Part shown: positions 51,206 to 60,577 of the stretch, piece after piece | How positions within the stretch are numbered: the first letter of the stretch is position 1 | Layout of the letters: each line of letters begins with the position of its first letter | Assembly (NCBI RefSeq): GCF_014650495.1 | Contig: NZ_BMVB01000017.1 | Location: 1-64,000 of the forward strand | Reading direction: 5' to 3' | From: Streptomyces cinnamoneus | GTDB taxonomy: Bacteria; Actinomycetota; Actinomycetes; Streptomycetales; Streptomycetaceae | Length of the DNA stretch: 64,000 nt | Translations under genes and position numbers: made by a program | Notes under the pieces: generated by a model | Databases searched by the model: none | Told to the model about the DNA's origin: nothing | The model's input: only the letters and a program-made list of their open reading frames with translations

Positions 51206-52035
51206 CGACGGGCCTGGAGCGGTTCAGCCTCAACCAGCAGACGGTGCGCCAGTGGTCGCTGCCCGAGCTCGTGGCGGGCTGCGCGGCCGCCGGGGTGCGG
51301 GCCGTGGGGCTGTGGCGGGAGCCCGTGCGGGCGTACGGCACCGCGGCGGCCGCCCGGCTCGTGCGCGGCGCCGGACTGACCGTCAGCAGCCTGTGCCGGG
51401 GCGGCTTCCTCACCGCGGCCGACCCGGCGGGCCGGGCCGCCGCCCTGGCCGGCAACCGGGCCGCCGTCGAGGAGGCGGCCGCCCTCGGCACGGCCACCCT
51501 CGTGCTCGTCTCCGGCGGGCTGCCGCCGGGCAGCCGCGACCTGCGCGGCGCCCGGGAACGGGTCGCCGACGCCCTCGCCGAGCTGGCCCCCTACGCGGCC
51601 GGGCACGGGGTGCGGCTGGCGATCGAGCCGCTGCACCCGATGTTCGCCTCCGACCGCTGCGTGGTCTCCACCCTCGGTCAGGCCCTCGGCCTCGCCGGGC
51701 GCTTCCCCGCGGAGGAGGTGGGCGTGGTCGTGGACACCTACCACCTGTGGTGGGACGACACGGTCGCCGGACAGCTCGCCCGGGCGGGGCGGGACGGCCG
51801 CATCGCGGCCTTCCAGCTCGCCGACTGGGTCACTCCGCTGCCCGAGGGGGTCCTGCTGGGCCGGGGCCAGCTGGGGGAGGGGTGCGTGGACCTGCGGTGG
51901 TTCCGGGAGCGGCTCGACGCGGCGGGCTACGCGGGCCCCGCCGAAGTGGAGATCTTCAACCCGGCGCTGTGGCGGCGGCCGGGCGCGGAGGTGCTGGACG
52001 AGGTGCTGGAGCGCTACCGCGCGCACGTGCTGTGA
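51202..52035 (+). CDS. TIM-barrel sugar phosphate isomerase/epimerase
   Basis: Soluble protein of 277 residues of the AP-endonuclease-2/xylose-isomerase fold: RFSLNQQTVRQWSLPELVAG, VSSLCRGGFLT, VRLAIEPLHPMFASDRCVV (metal Glu) and VGVVVDTYHLWWDDT (metal Asp/His). It ends in FNPALWRRPGAEV. Third gene of the coupled operon with Gfo/Idh and DUF993. Together with the divergent isomerase it gives the cluster two different isomerases, suggesting successive epimerisation or isomerisation steps. Confidence 0.85.
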   Translation: MTTGLERFSLNQQTVRQWSLPELVAGCAAAGVRAVGLWREPVRAYGTAAAARLVRGAGLTVSSLCRGGFLTAADPAGRAAALAGNRAAVEEAAALGTATLVLVSGGLPPGSRDLRGARERVADALAELAPYAAGHGVRLAIEPLHPMFASDRCVVSTLGQALGLAGRFPAEEVGVVVDTYHLWWDDTVAGQLARAGRDGRIAAFQLADWVTPLPEGVLLGRGQLGEGCVDLRWFRERLDAAGYAGPAEVEIFNPALWRRPGAEVLDEVLERYRAHVL

Positions 52036-52338
52036 ACGGACGTTCCCTACAGTAGGTAAAGGAATGGTAACGCCTCGGAATCACTGCAACCCTTCGGCGG
52101 TCTGGAGGGTCGTTATGGACATCAGGCTTCCTGGGGAGGGATCCGGGGGGATTCGGAGGAAGCCGGTTCCGGGGGGAACGCGAGGGGCTCGGTCGTCGGA
52201 CCGGGCCCCTCGAATCATGTGTGCCGCTCATGTGCGCCGCCGTGGGACACCCTCCGCGCCATCGCGCGGGCGCCAAGCGGAATCTCGGCCATCCACAGGC
52301 CCGAACGCCCTGTCGGACCCCGGCGGTACCGTCGGGGC
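52036..52338. other. Region between the isomerase operon and recD2
   Basis: About 300 bases without a gene. The strong hairpin at 52181-52212 is listed separately. The start of the region (52050-52085) is AT-rich. A TACCGT (-10-like, 52327-52332) lies only 6 bases before the recD2 ATG, so that message may have a very short leader. Confidence 0.45.
52181..52212 (+). terminator. Hairpin upstream of recD2
   Basis: Arms CGAGGGGCTCGGTC (52181-52194) and GACCGGGCCCCTCG (52199-52212), one G-T mismatch, loop GTCG. Probable terminator of the preceding operon. Confidence 0.6.
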
Positions 52339-54573
52339 ATGGTGCAACTGGCTGTGGTCGAAGGGGTCCTCGAACGGATCACCTACGCCAACGAGGAGAG
52401 CGGGTACACGGTCGCCCGCGTCGACACCGGCCGTGGCGGCGGGGACCTCCTGACGGTGGTCGGCTCGCTCCTCGGCGCCCAGCCGGGCGAGTCGCTGCGC
52501 CTGGAGGGCCGTTGGGGCTCCCACCCGCAGTACGGGCGGCAGTTCACCGTGGAGAACTACACGACGGTCCTTCCCGCCACCATCCAGGGCATCCGCCGCT
52601 ACCTGGGCTCCGGCCTGATCAAGGGCGTCGGCCCGCGCATCGCCGACCGCATCGTCACCCACTTCGGCACCGACACCCTCGACGTCATCGAGCAGGCACC
52701 CGGGCGCCTGATCGAGGTCCCCGGGCTCGGCCCCAAGCGCACCAAGTCCATCGGCGCCGCCTGGGAGGAGCAGAAGGCCATCAAGGAGGTGATGCTCTTC
52801 CTGCAGGGCGTCGGCGTCTCCACCTCCATCGCCGTGCGCATCTACAAGAAGTACGGCGACGCCTCCATCTCCGTCACCCGCAACCACCCCTACCGGCTGG
52901 CCGCCGACGTCTGGGGCATCGGCTTCCTCACCGCCGACCGCATCGCCCAGTCCGTCGGCATCCCGCACGACAGCCCCGAACGTGTGAAGGCGGGCCTGCA
53001 GTACGCCCTGTCCCAGTCCACCGACCAGGGCCACTGCTTCCTGCCCGAGGAGCGGCTGATCGCCGACGCGGTGAAGCTGCTGCAGGTCGACACCGGCCTC
53101 GTCATCGACTGCCTCGCCGAGCTGGCCGCACCGGGCGGCGACGGCGAGGACGAGCCGGGAGTGGTCCGCGAGCAGGTTCCCGGGCCGGACGGCGGGGAGC
53201 CGGTCACGGCCGTCTACCTCGTCCCCTTCCACCGCGCGGAGCTCTCCCTCGCCGGGCAGTTGACCCGGTTGCTGCGCACCCAGGACGACCGGCTGGCTGC
53301 CTTCCGGGACGTCGACTGGGGCAAGGCCCTGCACTGGCTCGCCGGCCGGACGGGCGCGGAGCTCGCGCCCGAGCAGCAGGAGGCCGTCCGGCTCGCCCTC
53401 ACCAGCAAGGTCGCGGTCCTCACCGGCGGGCCGGGCTGCGGCAAGTCCTTCACCGTGCGGTCGGTGGTCGAGCTGGCCCGGGCGAAGAAGGCCAAGGTCG
53501 TGCTCGCGGCGCCCACGGGGCGGGCCGCCAAGCGCCTGTCCGAGCTCACCGGAGCCGACGCCTCCACCGTCCACCGGCTGCTGGAGCTGAGACCCGGCGG
53601 TGACGCCGCCTACGACCGCGACCGGCCGCTGGATGCCGACCTGGTGGTGGTCGACGAGGCGTCCATGCTCGACCTGCTGCTGGCCAACAAGCTGGTCAAG
53701 GCCGTCGCGCCGGGCGCCCACCTGCTGCTCGTCGGGGACGTGGACCAGCTGCCGTCGGTGGGCGCGGGCGAGGTGCTGCGCGACCTCCTCGCCCCGGGCA
53801 GCCCCGTTCCGGCCGTCCGGCTCACACGAATCTTCCGGCAGGCCCAGCAGTCCGGCGTGGTGACGAATGCACACCGCATCAACTCCGGGGTGCCGCCCAT
53901 CACTCAGGGGATGAAGGATTTCTATCTCTTCGCCGAGGAGGACACCGAAGAGGCGGGCCGGCTGACCGTGGACGTGGCCGCCCGGCGCATCCCCGCCACC
54001 TTCGGACTCGACCCGCGGCGTGACGTGCAGGTGCTGGCGCCCATGCACCGCGGCCCGGCGGGGGCGGGAACGCTCAACGGGCTGTTGCAGCAGGCGATCA
54101 CGCCCGCCCGGCCCGACCTGGCCGAGCGGCGCTTCGGCGGCCGGGTGTTCCGGGTCGGCGACAAGGTCACCCAGATCCGCAACAACTACGAGAAGGGGCA
54201 GAACGGAGTCTTCAACGGCACGGTGGGCGTGGTCACGGCGCTGGACGCCGTCGAGCAGCGGCTGACCGTGCGCACCGACGAGGACGAGGAGGTGGGCTAC
54301 GACTTCGACGAGCTGGACGAGCTCGCCCACGCCTACGCCGTGACCATCCACCGCTCGCAGGGCAGCGAGTATCCGGCGGTGGTGATCCCCGTCACCACGG
54401 GTGCCTGGATGATGCTGCAGCGCAATCTTCTCTATACGGCCGTTACCAGGGCGAAGCGCCTCGTGGTGCTGGTCGGGTCCCGGCGTGCGCTGGCGCAGGC
54501 GGTGCGGACGGTGTCGGCGGGCAGGCGCTGCACGGCGCTGGATCACCGCCTCGGAGGTGGCATTCGTCTCTGA
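52339..54573 (+). CDS. recD2: RecD2-type ATP-dependent DNA helicase
   Basis: SF1B 5'-3' helicase of 744 residues. The extended N-terminal region typical of RecD2 (OB-like plus HhH: VGPRIADRIVTHFG, PGLGPKRTKSI; about 1-300) precedes the motor. Motor motifs: Walker A GGPGCGKSFT (about 365), PTGRAAKRLSELTG, Walker B VVDEASMLD, motif III GDVDQLPSVG, then LTRIFRQ and C-terminal AVTIHRSQGSEYPAVVIPV with YTAVTRAK (motif VI). Not part of RecBCD (no recB/recC nearby). Roles proposed in the family are DNA repair and replication-fork maintenance. Followed by a hairpin with U-run and citA. Confidence 0.93.
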   Translation: MVQLAVVEGVLERITYANEESGYTVARVDTGRGGGDLLTVVGSLLGAQPGESLRLEGRWGSHPQYGRQFTVENYTTVLPATIQGIRRYLGSGLIKGVGPRIADRIVTHFGTDTLDVIEQAPGRLIEVPGLGPKRTKSIGAAWEEQKAIKEVMLFLQGVGVSTSIAVRIYKKYGDASISVTRNHPYRLAADVWGIGFLTADRIAQSVGIPHDSPERVKAGLQYALSQSTDQGHCFLPEERLIADAVKLLQVDTGLVIDCLAELAAPGGDGEDEPGVVREQVPGPDGGEPVTAVYLVPFHRAELSLAGQLTRLLRTQDDRLAAFRDVDWGKALHWLAGRTGAELAPEQQEAVRLALTSKVAVLTGGPGCGKSFTVRSVVELARAKKAKVVLAAPTGRAAKRLSELTGADASTVHRLLELRPGGDAAYDRDRPLDADLVVVDEASMLDLLLANKLVKAVAPGAHLLLVGDVDQLPSVGAGEVLRDLLAPGSPVPAVRLTRIFRQAQQSGVVTNAHRINSGVPPITQGMKDFYLFAEEDTEEAGRLTVDVAARRIPATFGLDPRRDVQVLAPMHRGPAGAGTLNGLLQQAITPARPDLAERRFGGRVFRVGDKVTQIRNNYEKGQNGVFNGTVGVVTALDAVEQRLTVRTDEDEEVGYDFDELDELAHAYAVTIHRSQGSEYPAVVIPVTTGAWMMLQRNLLYTAVTRAKRLVVLVGSRRALAQAVRTVSAGRRCTALDHRLGGGIRL

Positions 54574-54616
54574 GCGGTTTACCAATCCGGGCGAAGGGGG
54601 CAGGATGGGCAGGCTG

Positions 54617-54635
54617 GACGGCACTCAGTGCCGTC
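54617..54635 (+). terminator. recD2 intrinsic terminator
   Basis: GACGGCAC-TCA-ixed hairpin: arms GACGGCAC (54617-54624) and GTGCCGTC (54628-54635), loop three bases, followed by TTT. Confidence 0.7.
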
Positions 54636-54742
54636 TTTAGGCCCTATGGCCGACCCCGAGTGCACGTACATCGTCCAAATGGGGGAAGGTAGGGGTAGTC
54701 AGGGCACCTCGAAGAAGAGGCACAACGTCGGTGAGGGATGAC

Positions 54743-56032
<1,290 letters not shown>

Positions 56033-56059
56033 CCCCGGCGCAGCCCCTCCTGTAACAGC

Positions 56060-56091
56060 GGCGCCCCGCACCGTCACCGGTGCGGGGCGCC
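56060..56091 (+). terminator. citA terminator
   Basis: Perfect 13-bp inverted repeat, GGCGCCCCGCACC (56060-56072) with GGTGCGGGGCGCC (56079-56091), 27 bases past the citA stop. Confidence 0.85.
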
Positions 56092-56143
56092 GTCGTGTGT
56101 CCGCGGCCGCACACGCGGGCACTGCGTACGTGTAGGCACCAAG

Positions 56144-56235
56144 TGAAAAGCGCCCCGGCTCCGATCCCCCCACGGGTCGGAGCGAGGCGCTTTCCTGTCC
56201 CGGCGCGGATTCCCCCCACGGGATCCGGCCAGGAG
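56144..56235 (+). ncRNA. Candidate 6C-type small RNA (two hairpins with CCCCCC loops)
   Basis: Two consecutive hairpins on the plus strand expose the same 12-base loop, TCCCCCCACGGG. Hairpin 1: stem AAAGCGCC / GGCGCTTT (56147-56154, 56186-56193) with inner GCTCCGA / TCGGAGC, C-run at 56166-56171. Hairpin 2: CCTG / CAGG (56194-56197, 56230-56233) with inner CGGAT / ATCCG, C-run at 56212-56217. Twin stem-loops with at least six cytosines each are the defining feature of the actinobacterial 6C RNA family as I know it. The known Streptomyces 6C RNA is, from memory, near a different locus, so this may be a second copy. Read on the other strand, hairpin 1 ends in TTTT and could also act as a terminator for the copZ side. 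Confidence 0.55.
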
Positions 56236-56482
56236 CGGACGGACGCGATCTGCCGGGACGCGTACGTACGGGAGGGCCGCTCAAAGCTCCCCGGGTACGT
56301 GCCCCGGCCACGCGTGGCCGGTCCGTCCCCCAAGACGATCCAGCACTGCCTGGTTAGACCAATGTCCCCCCGGGATGGTTACCTCCCAATCCCTGTGATC
56401 TAGGTCTCGCGGAGCAACGGGGCGTAAAAGGGCAAGACCCTACTTGTGGGGATTGCGTGAAGAAAGGCCCGGCCCGGACGGC
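56236..56482. other. Spacer between the 6C-like RNA and the copper chaperone
   Basis: About 245 bases with no gene seen. It contains CCGGCCACGCGTGGCCGG (about 56304-56321), a palindrome, and AT-richer sequence near 56380-56460 that may hold a promoter. A plus-strand open frame crosses it but overlaps the RNA hairpins and has no ribosome site. Confidence 0.45.
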
Positions 56483-56695
56483 TCAGACGCGGCCGGTGAG
56501 CTCGTATCCGGCCTCGTCCACGGCGGCGCGCACGGCCTCGTCGTCCAGCGGTGCGGCGGAGGCCACGGTGACCAGGCCCGTGGCGGCCACGGCCGCGACC
56601 GAGGTCACGCCGGCGAGTGCGGAGACCTCTTCGGTGACCGCGGACTCGCAGTGGCCGCAGGTCATGCCGGTCACCTTGTAGACGGTGGTGGTCAT
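56483..56695 (-). CDS. CopZ-type heavy-metal chaperone
   Basis: Single HMA domain of 70 residues with the metal-binding motif GMTCGHCESAV (about 10-20) and fold ending EAGYELTGRV. GAGGAG lies 7 nt before the ATG at 56695. Delivers Cu(I) to a CopA-type ATPase, which is not encoded nearby. A CsoR-type palindrome lies about 60 bases upstream, so expression is probably copper-induced. Confidence 0.9.
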   Translation of the reverse strand: MTTTVYKVTGMTCGHCESAVTEEVSALAGVTSVAAVAATGLVTVASAAPLDDEAVRAAVDEAGYELTGRV

Positions 56696-56750
56696 GGGCG
56701 TACTCCTCGGGAAGCGTCGTGCTCGTGCCTTCTGGCACGCCACAGCACTG

Positions 56751-56765
56751 TACCCCCCGGGGGTA
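56751..56765. promoter_or_regulatory. CsoR-type copper operator
   Basis: Palindrome TACCCCCCGGGGGTA, immediately followed by TTCCCCGGGGGGT, about 56 bases upstream of the chaperone start. It matches the general TACCCC-N-GGGGTA form of copper-sensing CsoR operators in Streptomyces. csoR itself is not in the window. Confidence 0.65.
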
Positions 56766-56833
56766 TTCCCCGGGGGGTGAAGGGCAGGGATTGAAGGTTT
56801 CTTCTGACGGGGGAGCGGGTCCGGGGAGAAGGG

Positions 56834-57040
56834 TCAGGACCGGCTGCGTGCGCGCCCGTTGCGGCCGGGCCGCTGGGTCACCCAGGTCCGGATGGTGTCG
56901 GCGAACCAGTAGGGTCTGCCGCCCTCGGTGAGGTCGGGGGAGGGGAGCAGCCCGTGCTTGCGGTACGAGCGCACGGTGTCGGTCTGCACACCGATGTGCG
57001 CGGCGATCTCCTTGTAGGACCAGAGTCGACGGTCGGCCAT
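56834..57040 (-). CDS. Small MerR/excisionase-type DNA-binding protein
   Basis: Protein of 68 residues. A single winged-helix HTH: LWSYKEIAAHIGVQTDTVRS followed by YRKHGLLPSPD, the MerR_1/AlpA helix pattern with the RxxG-LLP turn. No effector domain. It ends in a basic tail (RNGRARSRS). ATG at 57040 follows GGAGAGG; upstream in-frame ATG lacks a site. Conserved Streptomyces genes of this size sit beside citA/copZ; target unknown. Confidence 0.8.
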   Translation of the reverse strand: MADRRLWSYKEIAAHIGVQTDTVRSYRKHGLLPSPDLTEGGRPYWFADTIRTWVTQRPGRNGRARSRS

Positions 57041-57248
57041 CTCTCGCGCCTCTCCGCTGCGCCGCAGCCACGGAGGGGGTCCGTTGGGGGAGCTGCGGCG
57101 CGGCCGTTCTCGACCGCAAGCCTGTCCCCGGGCCACGACGGAGAGTGACCGCGACGGCGGTCTGTCGGGTTTCTGTGACGGAAGCCCGGCGCGAGTGTGA
57201 CGACCGTTACACGGGAGTGACGCAGTGACGCCGCGTCGGCGGCGGTTT

Positions 57249-58274
57249 TCAGCCCACCTCGGCGACCCGTACCGGGCGGTTCTCCCGGCGCGAGAGCTCG
57301 CACGCCTCCGCCACCAGCAGGGCCCGCAGCCCCTCCTCGCCGGGGCAGGGGTTCTCCGCCTCGCCCCGCACGGCCCGGACGAACGCCGCCAGCTCCGCGC
57401 GGTAGGCGTCCGCGAACCGCTCCAGGAAGCCGGGCCAGGGCCGTTCGGGCGCCGCGGGGCCGTCCGGCTCGGCCGAGGTCACGGGCGTCCGCCCGGCGAG
57501 CCCGACGGCCCACTGGTCGCGCTCGCCCGACAGCTCCATCCGCACGTCGTAGCCGGCGCCGTTGTAACGGGTCGCGGTGGCCGTGGCGAGCGTGCCGTCG
57601 TCGAGGGTGAGCAGCGCGGCGGCGGTGTCCACGTCGCCCGCCTCCCGGAAGAAGGCCGCGCCGCCGTTGGAGCCCCGCGCGTACACCTCCACCACCTCAC
57701 GCCCCGTCAGCCACCGCAGGGTGTCGACGTCGTGGACCATGCAGTCGCGGATCAGGCCGCCGGACAGCGGCACGAAGGCGGCCGGTGGCGGCACGGCGTC
57801 GGAGTTCACGCACCGGATGGTGTGCACGCGCCCCAGCACACCCGCCCGCAGCGCCTCGCGCGCCGCCCGGAAGCCGGCGTCGAAGCGCCGCTGGAAGCCG
57901 ATCTGCAGCAGGATGCCCGCCGCCCCGGCCTCGCGCAGCGCGGCGCGGGTGCCCGCCGGGTCCAGCGCCACGGGCTTCTCGCAGAACACGGGCAGGCCGG
58001 CCCGGGCCGCCCGGGTGATCAGCTCCGCGTGCGCGGCGGTGGCGGTGGCGATGACCACCGCGTCGCTCGCCGCGAGCACCTCCTGCGCCGAAGCGGCGGT
58101 GCGGACCTCCGCGGGGGACGCGGCCAGGGACGCGGCCAGGGCGGTGGCCCGGGCGGGGTCGGCGTCGGCGATCACCAGCTCTCCGACGTCCCCGGCGGCG
58201 GCCAGCGTGCGGGCGTGGAACGAGCCGATGCGGCCGGCGCCCAGCACGCCGACCCGCAGGCGGTCACCGGCCAT
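57249..58274 (-). CDS. Gfo/Idh/MocA dehydrogenase (inositol pathway)
   Basis: NAD-dependent dehydrogenase of 341 residues. Rossmann loop GVLGAGRIGSFHARTL, family motif FCEKPVALD (about 92), active-site region LIRDCMVHDVDTLRWLTG (Asp/His). ATG at 58274 lies within the last codons of the preceding IolG-like gene (11-base overlap). Third gene of the minus-strand inositol operon. It may oxidise scyllo-inositol or another isomer, as IolX/IolW-type enzymes do; the substrate is not inferable. Confidence 0.88.
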   Translation of the reverse strand: MAGDRLRVGVLGAGRIGSFHARTLAAAGDVGELVIADADPARATALAASLAASPAEVRTAASAQEVLAASDAVVIATATAAHAELITRAARAGLPVFCEKPVALDPAGTRAALREAGAAGILLQIGFQRRFDAGFRAAREALRAGVLGRVHTIRCVNSDAVPPPAAFVPLSGGLIRDCMVHDVDTLRWLTGREVVEVYARGSNGGAAFFREAGDVDTAAALLTLDDGTLATATATRYNGAGYDVRMELSGERDQWAVGLAGRTPVTSAEPDGPAAPERPWPGFLERFADAYRAELAAFVRAVRGEAENPCPGEEGLRALLVAEACELSRRENRPVRVAEVG

Positions 58275-59379
58275 GGTGCGCGCCCGCCGTCGTCCCGCTC
58301 GCCTTCGCCCCGCCCGCCTTCGTGTCATCCGCCGTCAGCTCCTCGGCCGTTGCCTCGTCGGCCGCGTAGAGGCCGGGCCGTTCGGTGAGGGTGACCGGTG
58401 TGCGCAGGCCCGTCTCCTGGGCCCGGACGCCCGCCTCGCAGACGGCGGCGGCCGCGTAGCCGTCCCAGGCGCTCGGCCCCACGGTCTCGCCGCGCCGCGT
58501 GGCGTCGACCCACGTCTGCAGCTGACGGTCGTAGGCGTCCCGGAAGCGCACCACGTAGTCCTGCGCGATCTCCCCGCCCCACCGGCCGGCGGCGTTGACG
58601 TACAGCCCGTGCGCATCGCCGGCCCGGGCGGTGCCGCGCTCGCCGACGGCCTCGCAGCGCACCTGGTAGCCGAAGCCGCAGTTGACGAAGATCTCGACGT
58701 CCACGACCGCGCCGCCCGAGGTCTCCAGGAGGACGAGCTGCGGGTCGCTCAGCCCTGCGGGCGCGTCGCCCGAGGGGGCCGGCCGCAGGACGGTGACGGC
58801 CGTGATCTCCTGGCCCAGCAGCCAGCGGGTCACGTCGATCTCGTGCACCACCGAGTCGTTGATCGTCATCCGGCTGGTGAAGCCCGGTGGCGTGGAGGCG
58901 TTGCGGTGCGTGCAGTGCAGCATCAGCGCCCGGCCGAGCCCGCCGCCGTCCAGCAGCGCCTTCAGCTGCCGGAACTCGGCGTCGTAGCGCCGCATGAAGC
59001 CCACCTGCACCCGCCGGTGACCCAGCCGGGTCTCCGCCTGGACCACCCGCAGGGCGGAGGCGGCGTCCGGGGTGAGCGGCTTCTCGCACAGCACCGGCAG
59101 GTCGTGCTCGAACGCCGCCAGCAGCGCGGCCTCGTGGGCCGGGCCGGGGGAGGCGACGAGCACGGCGTCGACGTCGGCGGAGGCCATGGCGGCGGCGGGG
59201 TCGGTCCACGCGGTGCACCCCGGGACGCGGGCGGCCACCGCCTCGGCGCGGGCGGCGTCGATGTCCACCACGGCGCTCACCCGGGCGCCGCTGACGACCT
59301 CGTCGAGGCGCCGGACGTGGTCCGAGCCCATCCGGCCGGTGCCGATCACGGCCACGCCCAGGGTTCCGTTGTGCGTCAT
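58264..59379 (-). CDS. iolG: myo-Inositol 2-dehydrogenase-like Gfo/Idh protein
   Basis: Dehydrogenase of 371 residues: GVAVIGTGRMGSDHVRRL (NAD loop), LCEKPLTPD (about 98), QVGFMRRYDAEFRQL (Gfo/Idh family segment including the Tyr/Asp of IolG), and active-site INDSVVHEIDVTRWLLG. It has a low-complexity C-tail rich in Ala/Gly/Lys/Thr (about 335-371). It lies between the iolE-like gene (33 bases upstream) and a second dehydrogenase. By motif and context it converts myo-inositol to 2-keto-myo-inositol; the choice between the two dehydrogenases for this role is inference. Confidence 0.88.
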   Translation of the reverse strand: MTHNGTLGVAVIGTGRMGSDHVRRLDEVVSGARVSAVVDIDAARAEAVAARVPGCTAWTDPAAAMASADVDAVLVASPGPAHEAALLAAFEHDLPVLCEKPLTPDAASALRVVQAETRLGHRRVQVGFMRRYDAEFRQLKALLDGGGLGRALMLHCTHRNASTPPGFTSRMTINDSVVHEIDVTRWLLGQEITAVTVLRPAPSGDAPAGLSDPQLVLLETSGGAVVDVEIFVNCGFGYQVRCEAVGERGTARAGDAHGLYVNAAGRWGGEIAQDYVVRFRDAYDRQLQTWVDATRRGETVGPSAWDGYAAAAVCEAGVRAQETGLRTPVTLTERPGLYAADEATAEELTADDTKAGGAKASGTTAGAHHGR

Positions 59380-59412
59380 TGCTCGTTCCTCGAAGGCTCG
59401 TTTCCGCTGGGG

Positions 59413-60339
59413 CTAGGCGCCGCAGGAGCGCAGGAAGGCGCGGGTGCGCCGGGCGATGGGCAGTGGCCGGTCGGGCGGGCAGGGGTACATGTCCTGCTCG
59501 ACGATGGCGAACAGGTCCACGCCCAGTCCCTGTGCGGCCGCCAGCACGGGCTCCAGCGCCGGGACGCCGCGCGGCGGTTCGCACATCACGCCCCGCTGCA
59601 CGGCCGGGCCGAAGGGAAGGCCCTGCCCGAGCACGTCGGACAGGACCGCCGGGTCCACCTGCTTGAGGTGGAGGTAGTCGATCCGTTCCCCGTAGGTCTT
59701 GATGAGCTTGACGCTGTCGCCGCCGCAGTAGGCGTAGTGGCCGGTGTCCAGGCAGAGGTTGACCAGGCCGGGGTCGGTGGCGTCGAGGAAGCGTTCGACG
59801 TGCGCCTCGGTGTCGATGTGGGTGTCGGCGTGCGGGTGGACGGCGATGGACAGCCCGTACGTGCCCAGGACCCGCTCGGCCAGCCGCTCCATGCCGGTGT
59901 TGAGGTGGCGCCACTGCTCGGCGGTCAGCTCCGGGCTCTCGATGAGCTCCGCCGTCCGGTCGTCGCGCCAGAAGGACGGGATGACGACCAGGTGGTGCGC
60001 GCCCATCGCCCGCGTCAGCGCCGCGACGCGAGACACCTGTTCCCAGGTCTCCTCCCAGACGGCGGGGCCGCGGTGCAGGGCGGTGAAGACCGTGCCCGCG
60101 GAGACCCGCAGGCCGCGGCGGCCGGTCTCGTCGCGCAGCCGGGCGGGGTCGGTGGGCAGATAGCCGTACGGGCCCAGCTCGATCCACTCGTAGCCGGCCT
60201 CCGCGACCTCGTCCAGGAAGCGCTCCCAGGGGACCTGGGCCGGGTCGTCGGCGAACCAGACGCCCCACGAATCCGGCGCGGAGCCCACGCGGATGCGGTC
60301 CAGAGCGGGAGCAAGGGGCGGTCGGGCGGCGGCGTCCAT
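59413..60339 (-). CDS. iolE: IolE-like TIM-barrel dehydratase/isomerase (inositol pathway)
   Basis: Xylose-isomerase-fold protein of 308 residues. N-terminus VGSAPDSWGVWFADDPAQVP is typical of actinobacterial inosose dehydratase/isomerase relatives. Metal ligands lie in LSIAVHPHADTHIDTEAHVE (Glu/His), LVNLCLDTGHYAYCGG (Asp, His) and IDYLHLKQVDP. GAGAGGAG precedes the ATG at 60339. First gene of the minus-strand operon, divergent from iolC. Assigned to step 2, dehydration of 2-keto-myo-inositol (IolE); the symbol is by context, and IolH-like isomerase is an alternative. Confidence 0.75.
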   Translation of the reverse strand: MDAAARPPLAPALDRIRVGSAPDSWGVWFADDPAQVPWERFLDEVAEAGYEWIELGPYGYLPTDPARLRDETGRRGLRVSAGTVFTALHRGPAVWEETWEQVSRVAALTRAMGAHHLVVIPSFWRDDRTAELIESPELTAEQWRHLNTGMERLAERVLGTYGLSIAVHPHADTHIDTEAHVERFLDATDPGLVNLCLDTGHYAYCGGDSVKLIKTYGERIDYLHLKQVDPAVLSDVLGQGLPFGPAVQRGVMCEPPRGVPALEPVLAAAQGLGVDLFAIVEQDMYPCPPDRPLPIARRTRAFLRSCGA

Positions 60340-60431
60340 GCGGCGGCTCTCCTCTCGCCGGTCGGCAGTGACCGGGCAAGGGCTGGGGATGCCCGTAGCT
60401 TCCTGGCTGGGCAGGGGAGTGTCAAGGCTTC

Positions 60432-60504
60432 GTCCGGACATATGGACGTAACGTCAATCCTCCCTCGGAGACGCCCTGATGTGGCGACGTCCGTATGTAA
60501 GGAC
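60432..60504. promoter_or_regulatory. Inverted pair of operators in the iol divergent region
   Basis: Two inverted copies of an 18-mer: GTCCGGACATATGGACGT (60432-60449) and, on the minus strand, GTCCTTACATACGGACGT (60487-60504). They agree in 15 of 18 positions; each copy is itself dyad-symmetric at its ends (GTCC...GGAC). They lie between the divergent iol operons and next to a -35 box, so they probably bind the iol repressor, whose gene is not in the window. Confidence 0.6.
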
Positions 60505-60510
60505 AAATGC

Positions 60511-60540
60511 TTGACATGGCTGTGCGCGCCCGGCTAGACC
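60511..60540 (+). promoter_or_regulatory. Predicted iolC promoter
   Basis: Consensus -35 TTGACA (60511-60516) and -10 TAGACC (60535-60540), spacer 18 bases, six bases downstream of the second operator. The iolC ATG follows after 37 bases with GGAGGGG. On the other strand TTGACA also occurs at 60420-60425, possibly the -35 of the iolE-like gene. Confidence 0.6.
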
Positions 60541-60577
60541 TGAGCCCGGAGCGAGCCGAAGCGCGGAGGGGAAGACC

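Noticed and set aside
54443..54445. TTA codon in recD2
   Set aside because: Out of frame (spans GTT ACC in the motif VI region).
52339..54573. RecD subunit of a RecBCD complex
   Set aside because: Long N-terminal extension and absence of recB/recC nearby point to RecD2.
56080..56403. 107-codon plus-strand frame after citA
   Set aside because: Runs through the citA terminator arm and the C6 hairpins, has no ribosome site and no protein character.
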